Positions 49,901-63,600 of a stretch of DNA of 64,000 bases are shown here, one piece after another. The DNA is from Solenopsis invicta (taxonomy: Eukaryota; Arthropoda; Insecta; Hymenoptera; Formicidae). The notes below the pieces were generated by a model. That model ran no database searches. It was not told where the DNA came from and worked only from the letters and a program-made list of their open reading frames with translations. The stretch is from NCBI RefSeq assembly GCF_016802725.1, contig NC_052664.1:16078405-16142404 (forward strand), in the 5' to 3' direction. The stretch's first letter is position 1; each line of letters opens with the position of its first letter. The position numbers and the translations under genes were made by a program.

Positions 49901-52900
49901 TGAAGCGCATATGATCGTCGAAGCGGCGAAAGGAACTGAAAATTCGTTACATTCTTCTCATATTGGACGAAATTCAAATTTCTCGACACGCATGGAAACA
50001 CAGTCAACAGAAATTGAAGCTCGGGCAAGAAGAAAAAATATAACCCCCGGTAAAATAGAATTGGCTTTATACAATGCGATTCATTAAAATTCGATTCGCA
50101 ATGAAAATGAGAAATGTACAAAATGCAACGTAGCTCGAAATTGGAAATTCAATAAATTTAGTGCTTACGTCAATAGAGCGAAAACTTTATCCGGTATTAA
50201 TAAATAAGTCAAATTTACCAATTTATTCGTCCAATTAAATCCATTGATATTTATTAAAAAAGAATATATGAATAAAATTTCAGTGGCAATCAAATTGAAT
50301 GAAAAATTGAAACTAAAAATTATTTTCAATTTGAAAATTATATGCGATCTTGCTACATTAATATTCGTGAAATCGCAGGTTTCTGGACCAACTTTTCGTT
50401 AAAACTTCTCACTTTTGATTATATCGAAGTAGAACTTTTCCTTGATGAATGTCCGGCGAGGTGGAATATCTCGCGATTCTTTGAAGAATGAAAGTTAGCA
50501 TGAGTTTGATAACAAATCTAAAAGGAAGGAGTGTATCTACTAGAATGTTAGGACACGACTAATAAAAGTGAGATAAAAGATGCTAAGAGCTCAAGCTTGA
50601 TGATGAAAATGAACCTGTAATAGACAATGACGCAATCGTTCCTCGGAGAATACAAAATCGAGAAAACCTTTTTGTTGAGGAAATGCTCAAGTTTCACACT
50701 TCTTATATATCGAACGTATCTTAAAATATTTTGCCTTGTCCCTACAATTAGTAACAAATACGCAAATACTTCTCCTTGAATATACAATTCTAGTTTACCT
50801 TGAACTCATTTAATTATATTGCTTCACATATCAACGTGTGAAATGTAAATAATTTGGTCAATTGTCGTAGCAAATAGACAATTAATAAAACAAAGCTCAA
50901 AATTGGTAACATTGAAATTTCGATATTGATTGCGCTTTATTAAAGCATTTATTTTGAAATGCATTGCTTTTAAGTTGTTTCAACAGTAGCATCAAACATA
51001 AAACCGTTCAATTTTGAATCCATTTAACCATGATAGTATTTTACAATACCATTAATTTGTTTATAAAATGTTTATAAACACATTGTTGAAATTTTAAATA
51101 AAAAGAAACAATCCATCTATATAATTTACATTAAACGGAGTGCAATTAAAAATATATATTGATTTATATCAAAACAAATTATTTAACATGTTAATGCACA
51201 CAAATTATTCTTTTTTTTTCACAAATATAATTTTTTATAAAAACATAACTTACATATTACATGGAGATTATTGTACTTATTATTTATCTTTTACCAAAAA
51301 TAAAAATAATAGTAAAAAATGAAGTATTTCTCTAATATTTTACCTTTAAAATTTGTTTTTTTGTTTTTTGGAGTTTATATATATTGTAAATTTACATTTG
51401 TTTATAACTAAATTCAACTGTAATTTATTTTTAATACTATATTCAGGAACACTTGGAAGTTTATTATTAATCACATTTAATTTTTCATTAGATTATAAAT
51501 ACGAAATCACTAAGATACAATAATACAGATATCCTATTTATCTTTGAGATATAAAAACTGTATTAAACTCATATATATATATATGAAATGGATGCGTATC
51601 ATGACACTTTATCGATTTGAGAAGTAATGACTTTGTTCAACAAGTGTAGTTTAGAGATCTCGATTGATAAAATGTAACTACTACATGCCAAACAAACATT
51701 TGATTCTTTGAAATTATATGTTTATTAATTGCAATTATATACTATCCATGTCATTATAATGAACAACTGTACATACAATAGAAACTGATAAAACTTACAA
51801 AACTTCTTTCTTTCATAGATTATCTGATAACGTATCGTGATATCGTGTTCTGAATAATATTAAATAAGTTTTAATTGATTTTGATGATTTAATTGAATTG
51901 ATCAAACCAACAACAAACTTTTTTCTCAACAAATATGTTGAGAAATTAACAATTTTCAAATAAGCAATTAAATATAAGCAATTAAAAGTAAACTATTTCT
52001 TGTAAATGTTTCTGTTAAAATTAAATAACAATTAATTAATTAATTAATGCTTCGCACATACATTCTATTGAATACAATTCTGCTGAATACAATTCTCCAT
52101 TTACCTGAATCATACACTATGCCGAGAATAATTATAATTTTGCTTAATTTTCTCGCGTGCTGTTATATCACTATTTCCGTTTCTAGTGTTTCTACCCTTT
52201 ACCATTCTTCCGCTTAGTTGTTCCGCATTCTATATCAAGATAAAATACAGCTTTGCGTTTTGCGACTGCCATTACGTTGTTATTTATCCATAACCTTTTT
52301 CGAGCTTTTTCTTGTAAGGAAACTCGTATCGCGAGCGGTCCATGTTCAGTGATATAAAATATAAAGAAAGTCGTGCATTATTTTGCGAATACATTCACCT
52401 ATAGTATGTCTTGTGCAAAAATGCATTTGTCCCTCCCTCGTTCTCACCATCGTACTTCTCACAGACAAGTGCATTTCCTGAAATACTTATTGGACCATAT
52501 TCCCCGCTACCAGAGAACGTCGTTCTCTTAGTAGACTGGGTTAAATCGCGTTTCCCAAAATTCCAGAAATCCAGTAGCATGAAATATCTCTTTTACATTG
52601 GATGGCCGATTGCATTCTTCCTCTCCGAACGACAAATAAGAATGTGTGAACAAGGCACCCGACACAAAGAGAGTAATGCACGAGTAGTAATAGAACAACG
52701 CCGGTGTTGCGTTGGTCCGTTGGAACTGTCTGCAGCAGAACGTCCCTTTACACAATAGACCAATAAGACCAGAAAGTAGAGAACACTAATGCAAGATTTT
52801 GTTTATCATTTTAAAGACAACGTTTGGCAATTTAAAAACCTATTTTAAAAATCTAATCTTTTTTCTAGATTTGCTTAATTTTGCGTAAAAACTATTCGAC

Positions 52901-53575
52901 TAATCACCTATTCGATTTTATTTTTGTAAAAATTGAATTATGCTTTTTTATAAAAATTTCACTAAGTGAAATTTTATTATAGAGATGGGTATTAGAAATT
53001 GAAGAAGTAAATTAAATCTTCAGTGAATAATTCGAGGAAACTGTTCCTACTGCAGTACACGTACAGTTAGATCAAATAGATAATTTATACAGAGGCAGAG
53101 AACCACTAGCCGAGAGGAAAACCAGACACCGGAGCTGCCAGATGGTAAATGACATATAATCCGAACTACGTTAAATGAAAATAAAATTGAAAAGCTAAAG
53201 TAGAACATTTTTCGCCTACGTCGCAAAGATAATTTTTGATGGCAGATTCAGGTCATTCATACACCAATACTTAAGTCTTTTGAAGGTAACTTTTACTCGT
53301 GTTACTAAAATCCCAGAAGATCAACGCTGAAGTTCAAATTAAATCACAGTAGCTATGAAAGGAATATAAATGTACAATTTAAATAATTAGAAAAACGTCA
53401 AATTTTCTGAGTTTAAGCAGAGTTTCACAGTCATTTTTCCAGCACACTCAGAATAGAAAAAAATGTTAAAATACAATCAATAAAAATAAAAGAATGTTGT
53501 AAATTCTCAAAATTTTGCTACTATATTTCAAAGCAAAATTTTCATTCTTTTTTTAATGTTATTTTGTTTTAGTTT
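43542..53575. other. Intergenic or intronic stretch without a supported gene
   Basis: About 10 kb with only short open frames. None shows recognisable domains or exon structure; the longest at 52411-52758 and one at 49848-50087 were examined and rejected. Less AT-rich patches at 44030-44330, 45120-45320, 46130-46330, 47170-47290 and 52180-52370 could be regulatory or UTR exons of neighbouring genes. I cannot show this. Confidence 0.55.
46902..46929. repeat. (GA)n microsatellite
   Basis: An uninterrupted run of about 14 GA dinucleotides, a simple repeat similar to the run at 54460-54487. Confidence 0.95.
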
Positions 53576-53860
53576 TAGTAGTAGTAGTAATAAAAACTGA
53601 TAGGACTATGTCAATCCCTAGACACATTAGCTCTAAAAAGTTCCTGTATAACTCTCGCTAAGATTTCGTTTTGCTTAGGTTTAGTACAGAGAACTTGGTC
53701 CTTAGACCTAACAATTTCCAATTTCCAATTTCTTTTAGACTTTACATAGCCCCAGGTTCTTAGACTTATACAGCTCTAGTTTCTTAGGTTTTAATAAAGC
53801 TTAGTCCCTTAAGTCTGATACAGTCCCAAGTTTCCTTGGCATAAACTTTGGAAAATATAT
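53576..53860. repeat. Degenerate ~26-bp tandem repeat with flanking dispersed-repeat segment
   Basis: From about 53665 to 53850 the pattern (AG)TTTCTTAGG-TTTAATACAG-CCCC repeats with variation: GCTTAGGTTTAGTACAGAG, GTCCTTAGACCTAAC, GTTCTTAGACTTATACAGC, TTTCTTAGGTTTTAATAAAG, CCCTTAAGTCTGATACAGTC. The unit is about 26 bp with five to six copies. The left part (53576-53640) resembles the fragment at 40080-40150. It is probably part of a larger dispersed repeat family. Confidence 0.65.
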
Positions 53861-54460
53861 GTAGGGTGGTTTTGATACTCTCGGTGATTTTCCATTGTCT
53901 TCCGGGAGAGAAATAACAATTAATTAAAGAATTAAGCATGTTCTAGATAGATTTGTACTTGGATCTTCTGTACAGAGATCAACAGACACGCAACTTTCTA
54001 CCACCACAATCACCACTTCTATCATTCTTGACAGTGTTAAAAATTTCACATTGTTGTTTTATGTTTGTAAGTCTAAAGTAACTTTAAAGTTTCCTTTTAC
54101 ATCAGAAAGAAAGATCAACACTACGCCAAACTCCGCAAATACACGGAGAACAAAAGAAGAGATACTAAGAAAAGGCTTCTAAGTTAGATATAACATGAAA
54201 AGAATAAAACAAAAATAAGATTCGATAATAAATGTATAGAAATTGAATATTATATAGATGGCAGATAGATTTAACGAATTGAGCGCTTAAGCGATGGTAT
54301 TTTGAGGATTATATCAATCCTTTTCATCTGTCAGATTATATTCAGAATATGCGCGTGTGCTTCCATGTGAGATAAACGATTCATAAATATAAAATATATA
54401 TACATAATTTAGCAATCTAATAATTATGTTCTATATTTTAACGTATTACCAATGATTGAA

Positions 54461-54491
<31 letters not shown>

Positions 54492-56627
54492 ATTCAATTA
54501 TAATAATGCAAAATTCAAAATTTTTATAAATATGAAATAAAAGCCAAAAGTCAAGAGAATAAATATTAATACATATGATCCCTTATTACAGAATAATTAC
54601 GTACAATAATTAATTTCGCAATAATTAAAATAAATTGTTATGCAATTAAATAATAAAATATATGTACAATAAGTATAGAATATATTTAAACTAATGTAAC
54701 ATGTATTTTTAGTTTAGAAATGCTTTTTTGTAATTAATGGTAAAGTGCTAAAATTTATATTGATATATTATTCATAACAATAATAAATTATCTTGCTAAA
54801 ATGTTCTTGCTTTAAATTGTAGTTAAATTTATTGAAAACTGCCACCTGGAGCAATGAATATAAGAATAACATTTTGCTTGCAAATACATTATAAAATTTT
54901 TAGCATTGATGCATTCGCAAATGAACAAATAGCAATAACATAAAAATATTTTTAATTACGTTCAATTTACACATATATTCAATAACATTGCACTAAAAAC
55001 GTGTTAATTTAGTAACTCTCTCTGTTCCTGTCAGCTATCTATCAACCTCTTTTCCAGCTATTCCGCGAAATATCGGAAAGTCACACAATCGTATACTGAT
55101 TGACTCCACGCTGATATTAACTTGTTATAAAGATAACATCGTTTCTACAAATGCAACTTTATATCAGCTCTGAATTTAAATAAAGTTATTTTTGAATACT
55201 AGGTCAGATTACATCCTTGTCTTATTTATGATTAAAAATTATAATGTATCTGAATATAATTTTATGTTACTTTATTCGGTCCAACAAATTTATTTTTAAA
55301 TAAATTGTTTTTAACCATTTTTTCAATACATTTTGTTAATTTTAAGTCTAATAATATTTTATCTCATAATTATATATAATATAATTTATAAATTATGTGG
55401 TAAATTATCTAATAGATAAATATCTACGCACAGACATAAAATAAACTTATAGACATTTATCCATTAGATAATTTAACAGTTTATCCGAAGATGGAGCAAT
55501 CAGCCCTAAGTATACTTCATGATTGCAATTTTAAACATAAAGAATGTAATTATTGAAAATTTTCATGTCTAAAATATTATTTTTATTGTCATTAACAATA
55601 AAAAGGTAAGTCAAACGGTTCAATATCTCATACATCTTGTTTTATATTTTTAGAAACTTATAATTAAGAACACACATATGCTTCAATCATAAAAATATGT
55701 GTTTTAAATTATCATAGTCTCCTTCATATCTATGCTTTGCATCTATGGATATCCCATGTATATGAAAACGCTCCCAGAGATTTATTTATCAATGTAGGCC
55801 ATAACTAAGAGGCAAGCACATTTCCGAATATACCGAAGGTAATTGGAAAATGCATTGCGCGTTTACATATGCCACTCGTAAACTAAAGTAGGTCATCACA
55901 AATGCTCGCTTTAAAAAGTTTCCACTATTTTTTTCCGCTATACGCATCGAAGAATGCTACGACCCACTCAACATTGTTTTAGTATCTGCCAAGAATACGA
56001 TACATGATTTATTATTAAAACAAAAGAACATGCATTGCATATAATGTACAATCAAAGTTTGTTCGTTTAAAGTCACGTAAAAATTAATTGTACATCACAC
56101 AATATTTTTGCATGTTCAGCATTTACTTTGACTATTTGAATTATTATAATACATTCTTTTACAATAGGGAATAGCTTATAACCGCACGAGAACCGTTTCA
56201 AAACAAACGAAAGGTACAGGCACTCTTGTTCGTAATTATACTGAAATTGATTTTCTAGTACGTACTTGTTCCCATTGGGATTTCACATGAAATTACCTTC
56301 CATCGTCCTTTTAATACCAAGAATCACGAATGAAATGTAAACGTAAACGTTAACGTTTGAGAGCTTAAATGTACTTTCAAATTATTAACTTACATATGCG
56401 TATAAATATCAATATGTATATAGATTCAATTATTTTTCTAATAATTATACTCTAATACTATTTTATAAATAATTTATCTTAAAAAAAATTTTATTAAAAA
56501 GATTTAAAAAAAACTTGAATTCTTTATCATATAATTATATATTCTGATTGCAACATATATTTCTTAAAATGTTTATTACAATAACTCTTTCATATCGTCT
56601 TTTATTATGACCGATTTAAGTTTCGAA
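53861..56627. other. Non-coding stretch
   Basis: AT-rich sequence with no supported exon or RNA gene. It includes a (GA)n run at 54460-54487. Confidence 0.6.
54460..54487. repeat. (GA)n microsatellite
   Basis: About 14 tandem GA units, followed by AT-rich DNA. Confidence 0.95.
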
Positions 56628-57473
56628 AAATAGGGGAGAGTTGCCGAATGCGTACCGCATTATATTTTTTTTTATTTGGTAGTGATTTATATGCAAATGA
56701 ACATTATATTGTGTTCATTGTAACTGATCTTTCAGACATCTATTACTATAATATTTAACCTGTTACCAATGGCACATTAATTATTATAAGCTTTTATGCA
56801 ACATGCATGCAGCATTTAGGCAACCAATTGCCTAAATTCTGTAAGTCTCCCAAGTCATATCGCTTTTAAAAAAATCAATTTTATGAATTAAAATAATAAA
56901 TACAAAAAATTGTTAATAAGTACTTATTTTATTAATAATTTTACAAAATAAGGATCAATACTTAATAATTAATAGATAATAAACGATAAAGATATTGAAT
57001 TAAAACTGACTTAAATTTATTTTTGCAATTGATATATTTTTAGTCATACTATATAATTATTAATTTTACTATTATTACTTATTAGTCTCACATTGTTTAT
57101 TTCAATATTGTTTATTGTAATTAAATGTTTGATGACATAATTTCAAAAACTTGATGGATTTGATAAAAATATTAATTTAACTTTAATCGCAAATATGTAC
57201 ATACAATGAATAAACCTTCTTTTAAGAAAATATAAAAATTTAGTACATAAGTACATGGTTATATTATTATTAGATACAATTATTGATAAAAAGTTAATAC
57301 TAATTATATTTAATTTTTTGAAGTGTTCAAAACATAATTTATTAAATTTTGTCTATACATTTCTCAATTATTTCATATTTTTCTGTTGTTTAAGTAAGTT
57401 ATTAAGTAAAAATATAGTATATTGATGAAACGAATTAGGCGACTGGTACGCATTCAGCAATTCTTCCCTATTA
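56628..57473. mobile_element. ~846-bp element with ~28-bp terminal inverted repeats
   Basis: The left end is AATAGGGGAGAGTTGCCGAA followed by TGCGTACC. The right end is GGTACGCATTCAGCAATTCT followed by TCCCTATT, its reverse complement with a few changes. The interior is AT-rich without a coding frame. A related left end may exist at 15509-15528, and TTAGGCGACTGG occurs both beside the right end here (57436) and near 16172, suggesting a repeat family represented more than once in the window. Confidence 0.65.
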
Positions 57474-60199
57474 CAAATTTTATCCTGTATAACAATCTTA
57501 ACTTAATTTTTTTAATAATGTAAAGTTAAAAAATACTGCTTCGTAACTTAATTTAACTTTATAATTATAAATTTGTATCATAAAAAAGGTAAATTAGTAT
57601 TCGTTTTCTTTTTTTGCTGCGCTTGAAAGTGTCAATTTTATAAAGTGAAATCATGTTATATTTATAATACAATATGAATGTGTCATGCATAAAACATTAA
57701 CATGGCACAGACATGTCTTATCCGTTTATCAAAATTGTACTATAACTTGCTGCAGCACTGCATGATTTTCTGGTTACTGTATATAACTGTAAGAAAAATA
57801 TCTGATTCAAAATATGACGTGATAAATATGTGACTACGCGAATATGACGCGCAGAGGATATGAGTTTTTTTAAATTACGACAAGAGACAAGGGACTTAAT
57901 TAAGGTAAGTTTATTACCCTCCAACCCATAAAATTTAATGTACGATTAGCGTGATATAAATAGCACGTTATTAATAATAGACGTACACGCAATTAAGTTG
58001 CTTCGTGGCCATGTAATACTTAAGGTCGTTATCACGACCTTAAGTAAAATGTACGGAAATCAACGTCACGTTTTATCGTGTCGGACTTGAACAAATTTAC
58101 TTTACAGACAATAAATGCATTGATTAACGTCTGTTAGCCTCATTTCTTTTCCTAAACTATTATATATTAGCCTTGTAATAAAACAACTGAATAACTGGAA
58201 TCTTTCTAGATTTAATGTATAGAATTTTATGTTAATGTATTTTACAAGTATTTTATGTATAACAAAACATTTTTATTATCATCCTATACTTGAAATTTTG
58301 AAATTTCTAATATTTATTTACGACATTTGATATAAATTAACAACGTAATAAAGATACAAAGAAACTATTGTGATAAGTCTATAATAGGTTGAAATGGTTC
58401 TTATAAACATGTCGGAAATTCTCTTATTTTAGAATATAAAAATACATATAAAACGCACGTTATTGAAAATCACTGGAAACGTGACTTGGTTCATTGGAGC
58501 ATAACGGTATGGTTTAAAGGTCGAGGGCGTGTATAACACGAGGTTACTATCTTTTTATATATATTTCAAGGATTAGATACGTTCCTAGATGAATGCGAAG
58601 TAGTTATTCAAATGGTAATACTAGTACAGTGTTTCTAATTGTAATAGTGCAAAAAAAAGTGCCCTTACTTTATACAAATTTATTGATTTCTCAATTACAA
58701 TCGAACTAATTGCAAAAGCATTCACAGTACGATTAATTCTAATTAAAATCTCTGTAGAGTACTAATTAATCCGATTAAAGAAAGTATGCTAGAATAGCTG
58801 CTAAAAATTAGGTCGTTAAAATTCTCGCATATTATCAGTATGTAGCATTCTGAGCGATTATTAAATTACAAAGCGAAAAAAATGCAATGGATAGATACTA
58901 TATAATTTTATATTCATGCTTCACGAAATTCTTGGACTAATTTAAGATTAATTGAAACAAAAATTTAATAAAATGTCTTTCTCCATAAACTTTTTATTAT
59001 TTATGGAGAATTTAATAAAGGAAAATATATTAATAATAAAATCTCAAATTAATTCGTTACATACAAGCAATTTACTTACAAATAAACCGATAAAAAATAG
59101 TATATTTTGATTTGTTTAAAAATAGATAAGAGAAAAAAATTTTTTAATAAAATAAATACAATTTGATAAAACCATATTTTTCTTATGCCAGCATTTATTT
59201 GTTCCGTTTAAGTGAAAATATTCTATTAAAGAATATATATTTTTAAGTATAAATATAAATATATTTATAATTAAATATAAATATCTAATTATATTTATAC
59301 TTTTAAATACAAATAATATAAATATAAGCATATTTATATGTCTACATAAATAGACATATTATTTTAAGTATATAATTTTGTGTTATTATATTTTTACATT
59401 TAAATAATGATTTTACAAATAAGCTAATAATAATATTAATTAAATTAGCATTTTCTTAAATTAAAATATCTGATTATCCTGAATATAAAAATAATCTAAC
59501 TGTAAAAAATACTTAAATAAAATATAATTCTTTATTTTATTTACATAAATACTTTAATTAAGAAATTTTTAACTTGACTGCAAATAAACTTTAGGATCCG
59601 TCGAGTAAATAGGTTTTTTATTTTAAAATATTCTTTCTCTCGGTATATTATTCGTTATTTTAAAACTTAATTCATAGAAATTTGTTTATTTTAAACTTTG
59701 AAGTCAAAAACTATTAATATCCTGATAATACAAATAAACTCTAAATTGATCAACAGTGTAAAATAAATTTTTGAATATTTTAATGAATAAACATGATACA
59801 GAAAATCTAGGACATTATGTATAAATATTTGTTCATGTTATATATTTTTTTAAAAATACATATTCGAAATCAATACAGCTTTCCGGATTGCTCGTATAAA
59901 CCGGAGTTTTAATATCGAAAAGCAATCGAGACACCGGATGGGTAAATATCCTGAAATTTCTGTTACTCCGAGATCGAAGCTGGTCCTTTCAAACCCGTTT
60001 CAGCAGAGCGCAGGATTACCCAAAGGGTCAACAGCGTGGAGAACGAATAACGTGAGATTAAACTTTATGCGCTTGATCGCGCTGAAATACGTTTGTTTGA
60101 GATAACGTAACACGGGAAATGATTGTCATTTTACTACTTCAATTTTTGTTTTTTTTTTTTTTTGACACGTCAATGATTTATTAATTCCTATATAAGTAA
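57474..60199. other. Non-coding stretch
   Basis: AT-rich, no supported gene. It contains a perfect short hairpin at 58017-58046, listed separately. Confidence 0.6.
58017..58046. repeat. Perfect 13-bp-arm hairpin
   Basis: TACTTAAGGTCGT pairs perfectly with ACGACCTTAAGTA around a 4-nt loop TATC. The CpG-containing arms stand out in AT-rich DNA. It could be a protein-binding palindrome (AAGGTC is a nuclear-receptor half-site, here everted) or chance. Confidence 0.7.
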
Positions 60200-60670
60200 G
60201 CAATCAAAATACGTCAAAATGGATAATACAAAGAAAGAAATAATTATCTCACTGTATGTAACGTTTACTTTTCTTTTATGTAATCAAAATATAAGCATCG
60301 CAATAAAGGTGCTTATTAACGAATATAATTTGTCGTCCATAATTTTATTTGATCAATTTTAATTTTAATTAAGTATCTTAAAAATTTAAGTCAAATTTTT
60401 CTTTGCGAAAATACCAAGGCATCAACAGTTTTTTTTAATTACAAACCATTGCAAAGGAAAACTTTAAATATCGAAATCACAAATAAATAACAAATAGATA
60501 ATAAATTATATTTTTAAATTACTTTCAAATTAGAAAAATTAGTATAAAATTCTAATTTAACTCTTTCATTTTTTAGTGAGATATATATATATATATATAT
60601 ATATCACGTTACATACAGTGAGATAATTATTTCTTTCTTTGTATTATCCATTTTGACGTATTTTGATTGC
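60200..60670. mobile_element. ~470-bp element with 64-bp inverted repeats
   Basis: Arms 60200-60263 and 60607-60670 are exact or almost exact reverse complements: GCAATCAAAATACGTCAAAA at the outside and AGTATGTAACG-like at the inside. Weaker similarity continues outward. A (AT)n run at 60582-60603 abuts the right arm. There is no coding frame, so it is probably a MITE. The near-identity of the arms suggests recent activity or conversion. Confidence 0.8.
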
Positions 60671-63600
60671 TGATAAATAAATTATTAAGGATACTTATAC
60701 ATATATCATTAGTAAGTGTAATATATTAAATGTAAATTTTTGTTTTGACTTTATTTTTATATTCAGCCATTCTCTAAACATTTAAAGAACCAAACAATAT
60801 ACATGTCCCGTTTCTTAAAAAAATTCAGAAATGTGAAAGGGTTAAGAAAATAATAATTATTAAACTTGTTCGCAAAAGAAACAATACATAAATCGAAAAT
60901 TAAAATAATTATGAAAAAATATTGATTCCGCTATTTTTGCTTAAAAGAAGATCAATTTCAAATTAGTCAAAGAATCTATCATTACAATTAAGATTGCAAG
61001 TAAAATGCTATATAATTATAATCTAATACTAATTGAAATTAATATAAGCAAAAAGTAAGTAAAGAATCATTCGTTATAGTTTTCTGATAAAAATTTTTTG
61101 GTAAAATATACGATTGAAGATTTATAAGTTGTATCACCAAGAAATTCTGTTTGCATCATTTTTCGCGAAACTGAGTAAACGCAATACGCGATATCGACGA
61201 AACCAAGCGGAAAATTTGCACGACGGTTATAGCTGTGGGAGGAACATTGACAAAACAAAATGTTATCTCAAACCGGTAATTTAATATCCCAAGGGCCGTC
61301 TAGATCGTAAACACGTAACCTCAATGATGAGAAAGCTTATCATCCCGAAATGATTGGGGGTTTCCTCCCTGACACCAATATGATTGACCCAAATGATAAG
61401 CGCAGTTGACAAATACATCATTCCTTCATTTCTCAGATATATCAATAATTGTCCGATTTAATTCTTTTTCAAAGTTACTTAAAAACAATTTTTCTATTGT
61501 GTATTCTAATTTTAAAATAAACAATTTTTATTGCTAAAAAATTGACCCAGAATCATTTTTATACTATCCTTAGTAAAAAAATTCAAAATTATTCTTAAAA
61601 TAATTAAGTTCTGCTTCTAAAACGAAAAAACGTGTTTTTAGTGGCAAATTATTTTTTTCCCTAATCTGAATAATGACCAATTTAAATGCACCGCAATGAA
61701 AAAAATCGATTCTGTTTCTGTCCTATGTAACTTGCAACACTTTCCCCAATACACTTTTCTTGCCATCTACCTGTTTCCGATCAGACGTGAACAGGAAAAC
61801 GAGAGAGCCTCGTGTTTCCATTTGCCGAGAACGCCTGCGCGCTACTCGTATTGATCAAACTACGAGAACATTTAGTTCGGTTCGACCTATCGAACCAGAC
61901 AGATCTTTCCCAAAATACGATTATGATACATTTGTATCGATATTGAACTCTGATCGAATGTTCTTTATCAGATCAGTTTGTCGATCTTACGAATAGAGTA
62001 TTCCCGTATCACGTATCATTGTTTTCTTTTCTTCGTTTTTATAGAAATAGTTTTGCGTACTTTCTACAATAAAGAAAAGAATTTTGGATAGAAATTTGAG
62101 GAATATATATTGTAATAATAAGAAAAATATAAGTTACAGAGAGCGAGATTAAGAAAAACCGAGCAATTTATGGTCATTATCAATGTATCATTAACATTTT
62201 GCCAATAACAAATCAATTGTATAAATAAAAAAATATTATTAAAATTGTTTAACTTAAAAAAACAATGATTAAAACAAATCGATTTTTTTCTTTCAAAGTA
62301 AAAAGTAAAAGCAGTTTGTTTCTTTGAAGCTTTAAGTTTTGAGCTGCTGATTCTGATTTTTAGCCTTCAAAACATTTTAATTTGTCGGGAACATATTAAA
62401 ATCAACATATGAAGCAATTAAATATCCAAGTTTTACGAACATATTTTTATTTGTATTTTCCTGCTAAAACCATGTTCTTATCTTTAAATTCTTTGCTTGA
62501 GAAAAAAATAAAAAAATTATTAATATCTAAAAATAAAGAAATTACCGATGGAAACTTTAAATCTTGAATACAATACTTGATAGCATTGTCGCTCACTATG
62601 TCTTTGAAAGACTTTTCCCTAGAGTATTTTGTCTACTTTGTTATAATATTTTACTACTGAAAATTGAAATATGTATGTGTGCGCGCAAAAAATATTTTTA
62701 AATATCAAAATTTGCTTTGACTGAATAAACCTTTTTCACTTATTAATGTGTTCACATATCAATCAATTTTCACTTAATATTGTTTATTTTACACTTTATT
62801 AACATATCGTTCTCGCCAATAATTTCTTACTTAATAACCCTATGCTGATTTAATATTTTATTTTTTATGCTTTTAATATTTTTCCGATAACATTTTTTTA
62901 TTGATCAAAATCTGATTCAACAGTTCAAAATTACAAAAAAATGTACCATTTTTATTTACCATTCCAAAGGGAAGACAAAAATTGATTTATTTTACCTATA
63001 GTTAAATTTACATATTGTTAAATTAATTAATTATTGGTAAAAGCTAGCCATTCAGAGATTACGATTAGTCAATTGCCTGTTACTAGTTCTATCTTACGAG
63101 CGGACTCACAAACATGCGACCATTTGCAATTTGCATTTTGCATTATATCTTAATTAAACTAGCAATAAAGATTGTACAAAATTACTTTTATTCAATTTTT
63201 GCAAACAAATACGTTCTTATTTATTTATACGTTCTTAATTACTTGACCTATATTTATTTTAACTAAAATTTAATAAAATATGGTTGTCTAATTTTTAATT
63301 TAATTGATTAAATATAATACATTACGTACATTCAAAGTATCACAGTGTCCAAAACATTCAGTCGGCATTCAAGCTCTAAATGCAAATGTGTATTGCGTGT
63401 TCGATTTTATGTAAATAAGAAATTTTTATATCTTTTTCTATACTGCTGATTCTACGACACTAAAATATTAACATTAGCAGATATAATTGCTTTTTATGCT
63501 CACCTATTTTTGTACACAATAATATCTCAAAAAGTACTTTTGTATATGTTCCATAAGAATAGTGAAAAAAAATATAATTATTTAATAATTTTTTAATTAT

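Noticed and set aside
49848..50087. 79-codon open frame
   Set aside because: It begins at TTG, has no family resemblance, and an opposing frame covers the same bases. There is no splice context.
52411..52758. 115-codon open frame on the + strand with partial overlap on the minus strand
   Set aside because: No recognisable domain or exon boundary support. It overlaps a second open frame on the other strand, as expected for a less AT-rich non-coding patch.
61760..61996. 78-codon Arg-rich open frame
   Set aside because: No domain, no splice context; the composition reflects CpG content.
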